Of a DNA stretch of 64,000 nt, positions 25,975 to 36,980 are shown piece after piece. The position numbers and the translations under genes are program-made. Origin of the DNA: Apricaphanius iberus (Eukaryota > Chordata > Actinopteri > Cyprinodontiformes > Aphaniidae); the NCBI GenBank assembly GCA_028564705.1, contig JAPXFQ010000494.1, forward strand, positions 1,054,001 to 1,118,000, given 5' to 3'. Position 1 is the first letter of the stretch; every line of letters begins with the position of its first letter. The notes below the pieces were generated by a model. It did no database searches, was not told the origin of the DNA, and worked only from the letters and a program-made list of their open reading frames with translations.

Positions 25975-26146
25975 TCACCCATCCATCCATTTGTGAACTA
26001 CTCTGTCTATCCATCCATCCATCCATCCATTAATTTATTCATTCATTTATTCATTCATCCAACCATCCATCCATCCATACGTACAAATATCTATCTATCA
26101 ATCCACCCTTCTGTTAAACCACTGGTTCATCCATCCATCCATCTAG
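25975..26146. repeat. (CATC)n microsatellite with variant units
   Basis: Runs of ATCCATCC at 26010-26030, 26060-26080 and 26130-26145, mixed with ATTC units. Confidence 0.85.
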
Positions 26147-26149
26147 ATC

Positions 26150-27699
26150 GATTCATTTATTAATCAACCGTTGGGACTCTGACTCTGGAAAAGTGTGGGA
26201 TTTTGACATGAAAGATTTGTAGGACCCTTGAACAAAGCATCGATTGGGGCCCCAGCTGAAAATTTATCTCTCGTAGAATTCTTGCAAATCCTTTTGAGCC
26301 CCTCGATCAGCAGCAGAGAGCCAATGTCTCCCCAGCAGCTGGAAACCAAAGCCAACTGAGCTGCGAATATGTTTGCTCGGCCATCTGGGTTTTGTGTCAA
26401 CACCCAGGGTCTACTGAGATCTCAGTCAAGACAGAGGGAGCAGGAAGCATTTTCATAAATCACTTCCTGACACCAAATCAAGGTTATCTGGTTGGCAGCC
26501 CACTGCCTGTGGATTGTGCTTGCACTGGCAAAACAGAAAGAGCTCTGTTGGGACTTAAGTAGCTATGCTGCTATTTATGGCTGAAGAATAAGGACGATGT
26601 TTTCTCAAACTTTGATAATTGAAATTTATTCTCAGAATGTGTTGTCATATAATGACACTGTAAGCCGCTTATTTAAAATGTGCACACCAGCAACCTTGAT
26701 GTTGCGCCCCACCCTGATACACTGGCTCTACTACCCACAGTGTTGAGGTAATAATTAGCTCACTGCAGTGGGGTAACAAGTTTGCACCCCCGTCCTGCTG
26801 CGCAGCTCTGTAATTGGTCCCCTCATGTGGCACAGTCGGGGCCCGGAACAAAGGGTTCCCAGAGGGGGAATCTACGCTGACCCATGCTGAACCCACCACA
26901 ACAATGACAGGCAGGAAGCATTTACATATGCTGACAGGCTTGTCTCTTCCTAGGGTGGAGTGCTAGGCACTTCATTAAAGCAACATCAATACCTGCTGAT
27001 AGAAAACGAGACGAGGGCCCATGCGCATCACTGTCTGCTCTGCGAGGCTGTACTGAAGTGACATGGGGCTGTCACATCTAATTTCAAATAAATGGACGAC
27101 GTTTATTAAAGCGAGTGTGTGTGGAAGTTGTTCGGAGAGAGGCATTGACATGCTGTCTGAGCTGGGCCTGTCTGCATGCATCGGCAATTGGTTTACCCAC
27201 AAGCTGTTCACCTGCCCATCAGGAGACAGATTCTGCCGGCCTCCGGCACACCCAAACACATTTCCACACTTCCTGAGCATTTAAGACTGAAGCTGAATGT
27301 GTATCTTACACAAGAAAACAAGAAACTGTGATAATATTTGGATTTTATTCTCCTTGAGATTTAGCAACTTCAGTGTAAGATCTACGAACCATTTTTGGGT
27401 TGTAAAACGGTATTTGCTCCCTTGCTTCTTATGTTCTGTCCTTGCTTCTTGAAAGGCCTGAATATTGCCTGATATGCTGGATTAAAAAAGCACTTGAATA
27501 GATACTGTCTGAAAACATAAAGTAGGCTAAAAGGTCTCAAAAAGAAAAGGTATCAATGAAAGTCATTGCATATAGTATGAAAAGGGTTGCAATGGCCTCG
27601 TTGTAAGACCCATTACCTGCATCATGGAACGGTAGTGAACCCTCCAAGGACTGGTGCATCAACAATTCATTCCGGAGGTCACAAAAGACCCCAGGAGCA
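26150..27699. other. Complex non-repetitive island, no gene recognised
   Basis: 26160-27290 has balanced composition, no transposon signature and several short frames with no family resemblance. The most parsimonious reading is regulatory or otherwise conserved non-coding DNA, but this is untested. Confidence 0.3.
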
Positions 27700-27960
27700 C
27701 AGTGAGGCAAAACAGGCACCGATTGTGCAGGTATCCCTCTTGAAAAGAGGAGAGAGGTCTGTAATTTTCATTTTTGTATGATTTTTAAACAATTTGTATA
27801 ACATTGTAGAAAATAAGTATTTTCAATAACAAAAGTTCTCAATATTTTGTGACATAACCTCGGTCAGACGTTTCTTTTAGTTCTTCACCAGGTTTGCACA
27901 CAATGTAGCTGAATCATTCTTCCATGCAGATCCTCTGAGGGGAGACCTCTAGTGTCTGCC
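27700..27960 (-). mobile_element. Tc1-like transposon relic, one end
   Basis: The terminus CAGTGAGGCAAAACAGGCAC and the following 'ACCGATTGTGCAGGT' belong to the same family as the relic at 2335. 'AAAATAAGTATTTTCAATAAC' and the complement of the transposase C-terminus ('GTCAGACGTTTCTTTTAG', 'CACCAGGTTTGCACACAATGT', 'CCATGCAGATCC') follow. The reading direction of the transposase is minus. Nothing of the element is seen beyond 27960. Confidence 0.65.
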
Positions 27961-28349
27961 AGACAAATTATGATTGGCAGTTCCAGCCACTGATGTCAGT
28001 TTGCAAATACTGAGACAATTGTGGGAAAGCACAAAAATTGCTGCTCTGTGACAAGGCATCTCCTCGGCAATAGTTGGAAGAAGCCATTCTACTTCCCTCT
28101 CCATTGACTCTCCTTTGGCTTAGCCATCTGCACACTGCACTTTAAAGGGCACATCAATATTTTTGTTGACTTTAGTTGACTTTAGTTGGCTTTTTATTTC
28201 TTCTAATAAATATTGTACTTTTGAAATCAGATCCTGATTCTGTGCATATCTGTCCACAAAAATGCACTGGTTGGTCAGAGTAAGGTGTTAAAGTAGGATT
28301 TGTTGCATACAAAATTTAAATATATAAGTAAGTATTTGATATAATCATA

Positions 28350-29187
28350 GAGCCCAGGGTGTCTCCCGGCGTCCCACTTTATCGCCGTGGAAGGGTTGGA
28401 ACATCCCAATCATCACAGGCACTAAGTTGCCATGGGCTACCCATGGCAAACAGGTCCTAGGTGAGGGATCAGACAAAGCGCAGCCCAAAGACCCCTGATG
28501 ACGAGCACCATAAATGGGCTTAGTGTTCTCTCAGCCGGACGAGGGTCACAGGTTCCCCTCTCTGGAGCTTGATCTGGAAGAAGGGCACGTTAGCGAGCAC
28601 CTAGTCGCCGGGCTGAATGTCACCTCTCTTGGGGCGAAGGAGCCTGAGCTGGTGTGCAATGTTGGGAGGTTCTGGCTGGACATCATTGGACTCACCTGGA
28701 TGCATGGCTCCTGCTCTGTCCAAAATCTTCTTAAGACCAATTCAACTATAGACTCATTACATGCAAAGCTAGATAATAAAAACCCTCCGATCTCCTTTAA
28801 ACTTCGGCAAGCAAATGGTGCAGCGTACTTCGGTTGCAGCGCTCCCATGGTTGAAACTGGGGATCCCCTCCTCCTCCACCAACCTAATGTTGAATGTCTA
28901 AGTACATGTCTTTGATGGTTGTTGTTTTTTTTTTCTGTTTTCTGGGTCTTGTACCCCCTAGTGTGAACAGGACAGAGATGAACGCTTTTTTTTCTCCCTC
29001 GTTCCAAACCAACCCAATGTTAATCCTCTCATTCAGCATACATGGTGACTGCATGTGCTTCAGTAGCCTGGATCTGTTTGTATTGTTTGTTTGTTTGCTA
29101 TATGATCTTAGATAGGTTACAGTGTAAACTTCATTTCGTTGTACCTCACGTTTCAAAGACAAATAAAGCAATCTAATCTAATTTCAA
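28350..29187 (+). mobile_element. LINE fragment: 5' region plus 3' tail
   Basis: 28350-28720 matches a recurrent fish LINE 5' segment leading into an endonuclease start. The frame 28514-28915 contains GLNVTSLGAKEPELVC and FWLDIIGLT, corresponding to the first strands of an APE-type domain. The domain is then lost. 28960-29187 is a different kind of text: 3' UTR-like sequence ending in 'AAATAAAGCAATCTAATCT', a LINE tail motif. So the copy is internally deleted, or is two fragments side by side. The clade is not resolved. Confidence 0.55.
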
Positions 29188-29480
29188 TCATTTATTTGTT
29201 ATAATTTTGATGGTTATGATTTACATCTTATGAAAACCCCAAATTAAAAATTTCAGAAAAACTAGATAATTACATGATGAACAAGGATTTTAAATAGAGA
29301 AATGTTGGACCTCTGAAAAGTACAATCATGCCCTTCTGGTCAGTAGTTGTTTTGGGACTCTTTGGCATCAATTACTGCCTACATGAAGCATGGCATGGAT
29401 CCTATCAGCAGGTGGCACTGTTTGGGTGTTATAGAAGATTCAACAGCTGCCTTCGCTCTACTGTATTGTTCAATCTCACG
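29188..29480 (-). mobile_element. Tc1-like relic, related to the element at 51768
   Basis: The segment aligns by eye with the left end of the better-preserved Tc1 element (51890-52200): 'TTTATTTGTTATAATTTTGAT', 'GAAAACCCCAAATTAAAAATT', 'GCATCAATTACTGCCTACATGA', 'GCATGGCATGGATCCTATCAGC'. It begins exactly where the LINE tail ends. It is truncated and non-coding. Confidence 0.6.
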
Positions 29481-32400
29481 TCTATTATTAAAACATAAGT
29501 ATTTGCTGAAGCCTTTGGCACATTTTAAGAGGATGACTCTATTTTTAACTTGTTTTATTTTTTAAAGGTCTCATTCATTAGTTGTTTTGTTCAGTGAATC
29601 TGGAGTAGTCTCCAGTATAAATAGATACCCTGTGTGTTGTTTTCTATTGAGGAAATGCTCTTGCGTTTCTGTTTCAGGAGGTTGAAGTTTGTCTGAAGAG
29701 CAGGGGGGGTTACACAGGATTGCAACTCTTACTCATTAATATTGATGATATGCGAATGTATCTTCTCTGATTAGCCAACAGCAACCTTACTCTTACGCTG
29801 GCTTCCAACAAATAAGGAACATAACTTACTTCGGTGGTGGTGTTAAACAAGAACATTTCAACTGTTTCTTCCTCAGTTCTTCTTTCTTGGATAACAATGC
29901 AACCCTGAACTCCCCAAATAACACAAGCCCAAACATGTTCCACCATGTTGTGGAGTTATTAATGATTCGTTTTTTCTCTGTACTTACCGTCGAAAGCCGA
30001 GGTGGGTGTGATGGAAATATTCTAAGTCATGTGAATTAATTGAATAGTTACATGTTAGTAAAGGTGTCTAGGGAATATATCATGTAGCGATCATCAGAGT
30101 GTTTAAACTGATGTCCGTGAGGAGCAGATTTGATTAGGAGGTCCTCTGACCTTGTTCCCCTTTGCTTTGCTGTGTGAAGTGTTTTTTTAGGAATGAGAGG
30201 GTGCGTAAGAGTTTGAGCTTTGCTCTGCTATATGCTTAATAAACACAAAAAAAACTGCTGAGGGAGTGCTGTCTCATCCTTAATAAAGGAATAGATATTT
30301 TCTTCCATATCATCAGCAATTAAATTAATAAAAAAATTCTGTGTGACATAGAAGAGACTAGCTATTTCTGACTTGCTTGTTTTCCCATCTATTTCCTTTC
30401 TTCATGTGCAACATGTATTTGCAATTTTTGACCAATTTTATTTAAAAAAGAACAAGTATTAAAAAAAATTCTCAGTAAAGGACACCTTTATTTTTTTATT
30501 TTTTTGCATATGTAAAGCACTTTGTGTCATGACTCGTCACTCAGCTCCATTCCCTCCCTCATCATCCTCACCTGTCTCCAATCTCCATCCACTCACCTCA
30601 CCTCCTTAAAACCCGCTCCCGTTCCCTCAGTCAGCGCCGGATCATTATTGATGTCTACCCTGTGTGGTTCCTGCTTGTCCTGTCACTCCGTTCCTGCTGC
30701 CACATCATCTCCACCACCGTCTCTGCACTCCTGCGTCTGGGTCCATACCTTCCACCTCACACACCCTGACACTGTGGATCATAATCTATTTTAAATAACT
30801 TTATAAACAAAGGTTGTATGGCATGGTCTGGTATGGTATGGTAGTGACCTAGTTAAAGTACAGACTTGTATACTGAGATAATGCTGGTGTAAAAGACGCA
30901 CTGCCCTTGGAAGTTGTTGATGCTAAAGGTGGCACAGCTGGTCATTAGATTTTGGGGCAATTATTTTTTTCAGCATAGCATCAGATCGGTTTGGATAACT
31001 CTTTTCCAATATGTAATCAATGAAATCCTAATTTAAAAACTGCTTTTTCTATTTCGACAGGTTATCTTTGTCTGGTGTTAAAGATGTTCATCTGAAATCT
31101 TTGTATCGGGTTTTCAATCAAGTGTTGGAGTAAAAGGCAGTGAAAGTCCATCCAGCTGGCCATTTACTGTGTATTAATGTAATGCAGAGGCAACTACAAT
31201 ATAATAGCCTACAATGCATTGCAACGCAAGCAATCCTTTGCAATTACAGTATTGCATGCATTGCTGCAATGATTATGATTAAAAACACTCTATAGCTTTT
31301 TTTGAGAGTTAGGAAAAATATCCCTCCTCTCTTGGTGGCTGTGCTTCCAAACAATGTCATGGGAAAGCATACTACGTGAACCCAGCAGTTTCCCATCGTG
31401 CAAAGTCACGCGCCGGTGACACATCTGTCGATTCAGCAGCCATGCTGCAGGAGTGCAGGTGGGTTCCTCCATTCATTGCATCACGCTGCTGCGAGTTTGT
31501 TCCCTTATCCAGACGAAGGAAGGGTAAATCCTCCTTCCATTCGACATGCTGCTCATTTAGCTGAGAGGCACTGTGGCTGACGAGAGGGGATGATGGAGAG
31601 AGTAGGGCTGAGGGGGGAGCTGTGTTTGTGTTGAGGGCTTGGGGGGTGGGACTCTTTGGGAGGTGTCAACCTGACCAGATGGAGTTCTCAGTGGCGTAGT
31701 AAGTGGAGTTTTCACATGGCAAAGGAGACTGCAGGATCTCACAGGACTGGGATGCTGCATCCAGGTGGCCACAGCCCCTCCTGACCAGCTGGAGCAGCGA
31801 TGGGACCATCTGACACTCCAAGGGAAATGATACACTTTTCTTTTGCTGCTTTGTTATTTCCCCACACACAAAAGCCCCAGAGCCAATCAAGGAGTTGAGC
31901 TGATCAAGCGCAGAGAAAACCCATTTGATTGCATGCAAGCATCCAAGGTCATGTTCACCAAAGTGGAGTAGGTATGATCAGAGGATCGATCTGGGCTCTA
32001 CTTTTAGACCAAAATAACAAATCTGAGTTAATAGAGGTTTCGTAAAAACCCATTCTGCTTCTACAGTCATGTGCGGTGATTTCTGCTAGATTTATACACA
32101 CTGCAATGTGGATTCAGCAAATCCAAGTGAAAAAGTCCCATCTGTGCTTCTCCTCCACTGATTCAGAACCCCGGAGGTTGCACAGGGCTAATTGTGGCCT
32201 TCCTTATCTTTTTGTTTTTACTCCGTGTCGGGGTCAGAGAAGCTCCCAAGTGACCGGCGGCAGAAGCAAAAACCATTGGCCCCCACTGAGTGTCAGTAAT
32301 TAGAGCCCCATTCGCCAACCCCACCCCACCCCCCATGCTGCCCCACAGACCTCGGCCAGGGAAGCTTTCCCTCTCCTTCTGAAAGGTCGAGGCGGATAAC

Positions 32401-34317
32401 AGCTGCTTTGGTCCTCAGGGTTGAACCTCCATCCTCTTCGAAGGGTTGGCAACACCATCTTTCTAGCTTTGAGTATTTTAATCCTCTCGGGTTGTTTTCC
32501 ATCTTTTATGACTGGTATTTAACACTAAAAGAAGGTGTTTCAGTGGTAACGTTGGAGGAAAACTATTTCAGCCTGACCTGCAAAATATAAAACCTTTTAT
32601 GAAACAAATTTAGCACACAAATAGATTTTTTTCATATTGGTGCAGCAGTGTGTGAGCAACATGTTGCTGCTATGTAGTGGTGCCAATGTTTCTTCTCTAG
32701 AAATCCTCCATCTTGGATCACATCAAATTAGACAAAGGCAACCACCTAGAACTACAGGTATGTAAGCAACGAACATAATTTAAATCCAATAAGTATTCAC
32801 TCTACTGACACCAATTTTAGTCCATTCTTTTTTATTCTAAATTAGTACAGAGAAGTTTTAAACTCATTAAATTTGTTGTTTGTTAGCTCATTGTATAAAG
32901 GAGGGGTCACGGAAGAGTACTCACAGATTTTTCTGTGGATTGTAACTCCAAATTATTCATTGAGAATATTCCTGTTGGGGAATATTTTTGTTAAGCATAT
33001 CGTAAATATTCTAAAGAAAACGTAACTTGGGAGGTTAAAATACCTTGATGCAACACTACTTGCATGCATCCCCAAGAGAAGAGATGAGAAAAACTGTTTT
33101 GCCGTTTCCACTATGTGTATTGATGCATATTAAGATTAAATTATATTTCGTGTTCGATGTATAAAAATAGCTAGATTTAATTGTTTTTAGAGGGGGTCTC
33201 AAGTATACTTAAATTTCAGCTAGTCTTGAGTGGCCACTGAATACTGGGGAGTTCACTGTAGCATCATAAAGACTAAAATCTGATCCTTTTATAGACATAT
33301 TACATTTTAAACAGTACATTTAAAAAAGCCATCATAATATTATGTTGAGTTAAAAATAATGTATCGTACAAAGACCGTCATTCAGTTATTGAACCATCTC
33401 CATTTAATAATTTCCTTTTATGATGAACAGGGTGCCCTAAAAATCGTTAATATAGTCAGATGTTTCATTACTGTTCCTGAATTATATTTACTATATGCCT
33501 TAAATTTGTACTGTCATTCATTCATTTTTCTTTTTAGGCCTCATTTCACTGTAGGAAGGTGATGAAGGCATTCGTCTACGGTGTAGCATCTGAACCAGTG
33601 CCGAAAAAAAACATTTAACTTTAAAAAAAAGGTTTATTACTCTTGTGCAGCTTCTAATTTTTAATGATGATTAAAAGCTCTTTAATAGTTCTACACCTAA
33701 GGTAATCTAGGTAGAAGAAACTCTGTTATAATCTGGCTCCAGCATAAACATGTTGTGAAGGTGGTAATAAAATTAAAAAGCACGATTAAAAAACAAATAT
33801 TTAAATGAACACAATTTCTATTAAAATTGGATTTCAGATAGCATGTGAAGTAGAATAATTAAAGACATTAAGCTGTAGGGTGAATTAAAATGTTGGGGTT
33901 ACAAGTGGAAGTTCAGAGGAAACAATGTATTCTAGTTTATTTTAAAGTGTGCTAGCGACACCTGATGGCCAGAAAAGTAGCTTGCAGGATGTTCCCACAT
34001 CCCACACAGTCATAAATATTCTGTTTAAAGATTACAGATTTTTTTCTGCATAAGAGTAGACATTTATAGAAATTTGGTAAAGGTTATTTCCTAGACATAA
34101 TAGGGTTGTTCATTATTAGATCTTTAAACAGATAATAGCTGGTTGTTAGGTTTTTAGATTATCACTATGTTTTTAAAAATTAAAATAATCTACAATTATT
34201 GCTCAAAAATCTAAAGAAATGTAGAATTTGTTTTTTCAGACACATTGAAATTCACTCAAGATAAGATAGTTTTGCTTTTAGTTATTTATATGAGTCACAA
34301 GGGAGGAAATTCCTTTT
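29481..34317. other. Intergenic DNA downstream of slc52a3
   Basis: 30525-30790 is a C-rich, complex block of a kind found repeatedly in fish genomes (possibly LTR-related, not proven). A (TATGG)-rich tract lies at 30819-30842. 31290-32560 is another non-repetitive, moderately GC-rich island without exon structure. The remainder is AT-rich with nothing recognised. Confidence 0.35.
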
Positions 34318-34323
34318 TTTATT
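34318..34323 (-). terminator. Candidate polyadenylation signal of slc52a3
   Basis: AATAAA on the minus strand, 93 bases past the stop codon. The distance is short but possible. Other A-rich signals further downstream cannot be excluded. Confidence 0.35.
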
Positions 34324-34415
34324 TTGGAGCAGGAAAACAATTAAACAAACACCTCGAAGCATAAGGCAGTTGTTATTTTTTTTAGTTTAGAGTCTCAAGA
34401 CTTTCAAATGGACTG

Positions 34416-36948
34416 TCATGAAGGGCACAGAGTGTTGCAAAAGTCTCCTGACTTGAAGAGCCGGTAAACGTTAACCAGAGGGAACATGGTGACGGAGCCG
34501 ACCAGAGAGCCCATCTGTGCTGCAGCTCCACACCACACCAGGGCGCTATGGTTCCGATCCCTAAGGATGACGCCTACCATCACCTTAACGTAAGACAGCG
34601 TCCCAGTGAAGAAGAGCCATGAAAGTACCTGGTGGAGATAAAGCAGAAGTGAGGACTCATGTACTTATCTTGGTGAGTAAATGGGAACATAGTGACACAA
34701 TTAGCGCTGGAAGACTTTACGTCATGCTGCAGGAGCTGAACTTTGTCACCTTTCTGTTAAAAACACTGACAAGTGATGACTCAGTGATTTCACTCACAAT
34801 GATCGCCTCTCCTACTGCAGACCCATGAAGCAAAGGACAAGGACTCATAGCTGCCATAGCCATGTTATAGCTGCCAAAGCCGGTCCCCAACACGGTCAGC
34901 ATGCCAAGAAATATCAGCGACCTGAATACAAAGGATTTCTGTAAGATGCAGCTTCCTTTTTTAAGTAAAAGATTAAAACAGATTATCTTTAAAGTTTGAC
35001 TTTGAGTTGCCATGTGCTGATGATTCTAATCTAAATTAAAGTGAAAAAGATCATTTTTTAAATGCAGTGCTTTGCAAAACTATTGATACCCTCTGCATTT
35101 GAAAAAAACTGTGATATGGAGGCAGAGCAGACATGAAGAAAAAAATAGATTGAGTTAAATAAAAGGCAATCTTGGAAGAAAAAGCTACAAAACACATGGT
35201 CAGGGGTTCACCACGCAGCGGGGGAAAAAATTGGATCATACAGTAAGAGCTGCTACAGAAAGTTTTAGAGAGTATATTTATGTCAAAACAGCCCAGTCAA
35301 ACTCCAGACCAAAATCCAATTAGGAATCTTTGACAAGACTGGAAAATCCCTGTCTATTTTAAGATATCCTCCAAAAGATTTGCAGCTGTAACTGTAGTGA
35401 AAGCTTGTTCTACAAAGCATTAACTCAGTGGGGCTGAAAACAGATGCATGCCACACTTTTCTGGAGAGAAAAAAAATTAAAACCTTTTCGTTGCCATGGG
35501 CTGCATGGTAGCTTAGTTGGTAGCAATGTTGCCTTACAGCAAGAAGGGTTCTGGGTTCAAATCCAAGCCTGTGGCTTTTCAGCCAGGGGGTTTACATGGT
35601 CAAGCTCAGGTTTATTTATATAGCACATTTAAAAACAACATAAGTGCTTTACAAGATTCGAACAATCATACATTTATAAAAAGAAAAACAAAATGCCGGT
35701 ACACTGATTTCCTCCCACAGACCAAAAACATGAATGTTAGGTTAACTCTCTCTCTCTCGTTCTTAATCCTTAAATTATCCATATCCCTGGCAGAGTTACT
35801 ATAGCTGTAAATTCACTTTTTGGTATTACTATATTGTTTCTTCTAACTAAAAGTAATAAAGAGCTAAAAATTACAGTGATAGTAAAAAAGCCATCCAACC
35901 TTAAGGAAATGAAGCGCATCACTACAGATAAATCATCAACCTGCAAAAAATTTTTGTTTGCATTTATAAGAAGGGGTTAATTTATCCATTGATTGATCAG
36001 AAGGGAATTGCTAAACTGTCAACAATTTAATTTAATAAGGTCTCTAAATCTAAGAATCAAAATCTAAAATCTAAGTCTAAATCTGAATAATTTTAGCCAT
36101 AATTGTAAATACATTAAAACAGATGTTTGTTTCTTTTTATCAGACCTGTTGATAATGTAGACTTCTTTCCTGCTGACCTTCCAAACTAAATGACTTATGA
36201 TAAAGAAGGAGTTTTATAACACAACCTTTTTTGTAAATCTGAGAAAGAAAATAATATTCTCCCCAGAGACCAATGTGATGGAATCTAGAGACATCTGTCC
36301 GCATTAAACATAATCCACAGAGACCCAACCCCCTCAACCCTCAGAGCCTGAGGAATTTATTACTAACGTCCTGATGCTATACAGCGCGATCAACGCAGTC
36401 ATGGGAAAAAAAGGAAACACGCGCCATGATTCACTGTCTTGCAACACCACTGTTCGACGCAATAAGTTGAAATATGTCTCATAAAGAAACTCTGTTCCTC
36501 ATTGTTTCAGTTCAGTTTTTGCATTTTGTCATGCACAACTCTTTTAAAGTCCCACCATAATCACAGCATTTAAATGTTTTGCCTCTAACATGAAAACTTG
36601 CCCTGTGTTATAATAATTTCATTCCATGATCTACAGTTGTTCTGGTAATTAGCTGAAAGGTCTTGAAACGGAATGGGGGGTTGAAGTCAAACCACCAAAA
36701 TTACTCCTCTGGTCAAACTCTGGAGGTAATTACAGGCCTGCAACAACCATGTGCTTGAAGATAAAATCAGGACTGCAGAACAAATGTGACACAATGGTAG
36801 GAACACAGCAGAAGCGCAGATGGGTGCATGATCAGATTATCTGATCAGATGATTCTGATGCAGATCACACCATGAGGAGAGTGGCACACAACAACCTCAC
36901 TGGTATTTAAAGAACTGAATCCATTCAGACAGCCTGTATCAGAGGTAT

Positions 36949-36980
<32 letters not shown>

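Noticed and set aside
25975..26146. CRISPR-like regular repeats
   Set aside because: Simple CATC microsatellite without spacers, in a vertebrate genome.
28546..29007. 153-codon minus-strand frame
   Set aside because: It is antisense to the LINE endonuclease fragment and has no family features.
30525..30790. Possible LTR of a gypsy-type retrotransposon
   Set aside because: The C-rich text recurs in fish genomes, but I could not find paired LTRs, TG..CA ends or a primer-binding site.
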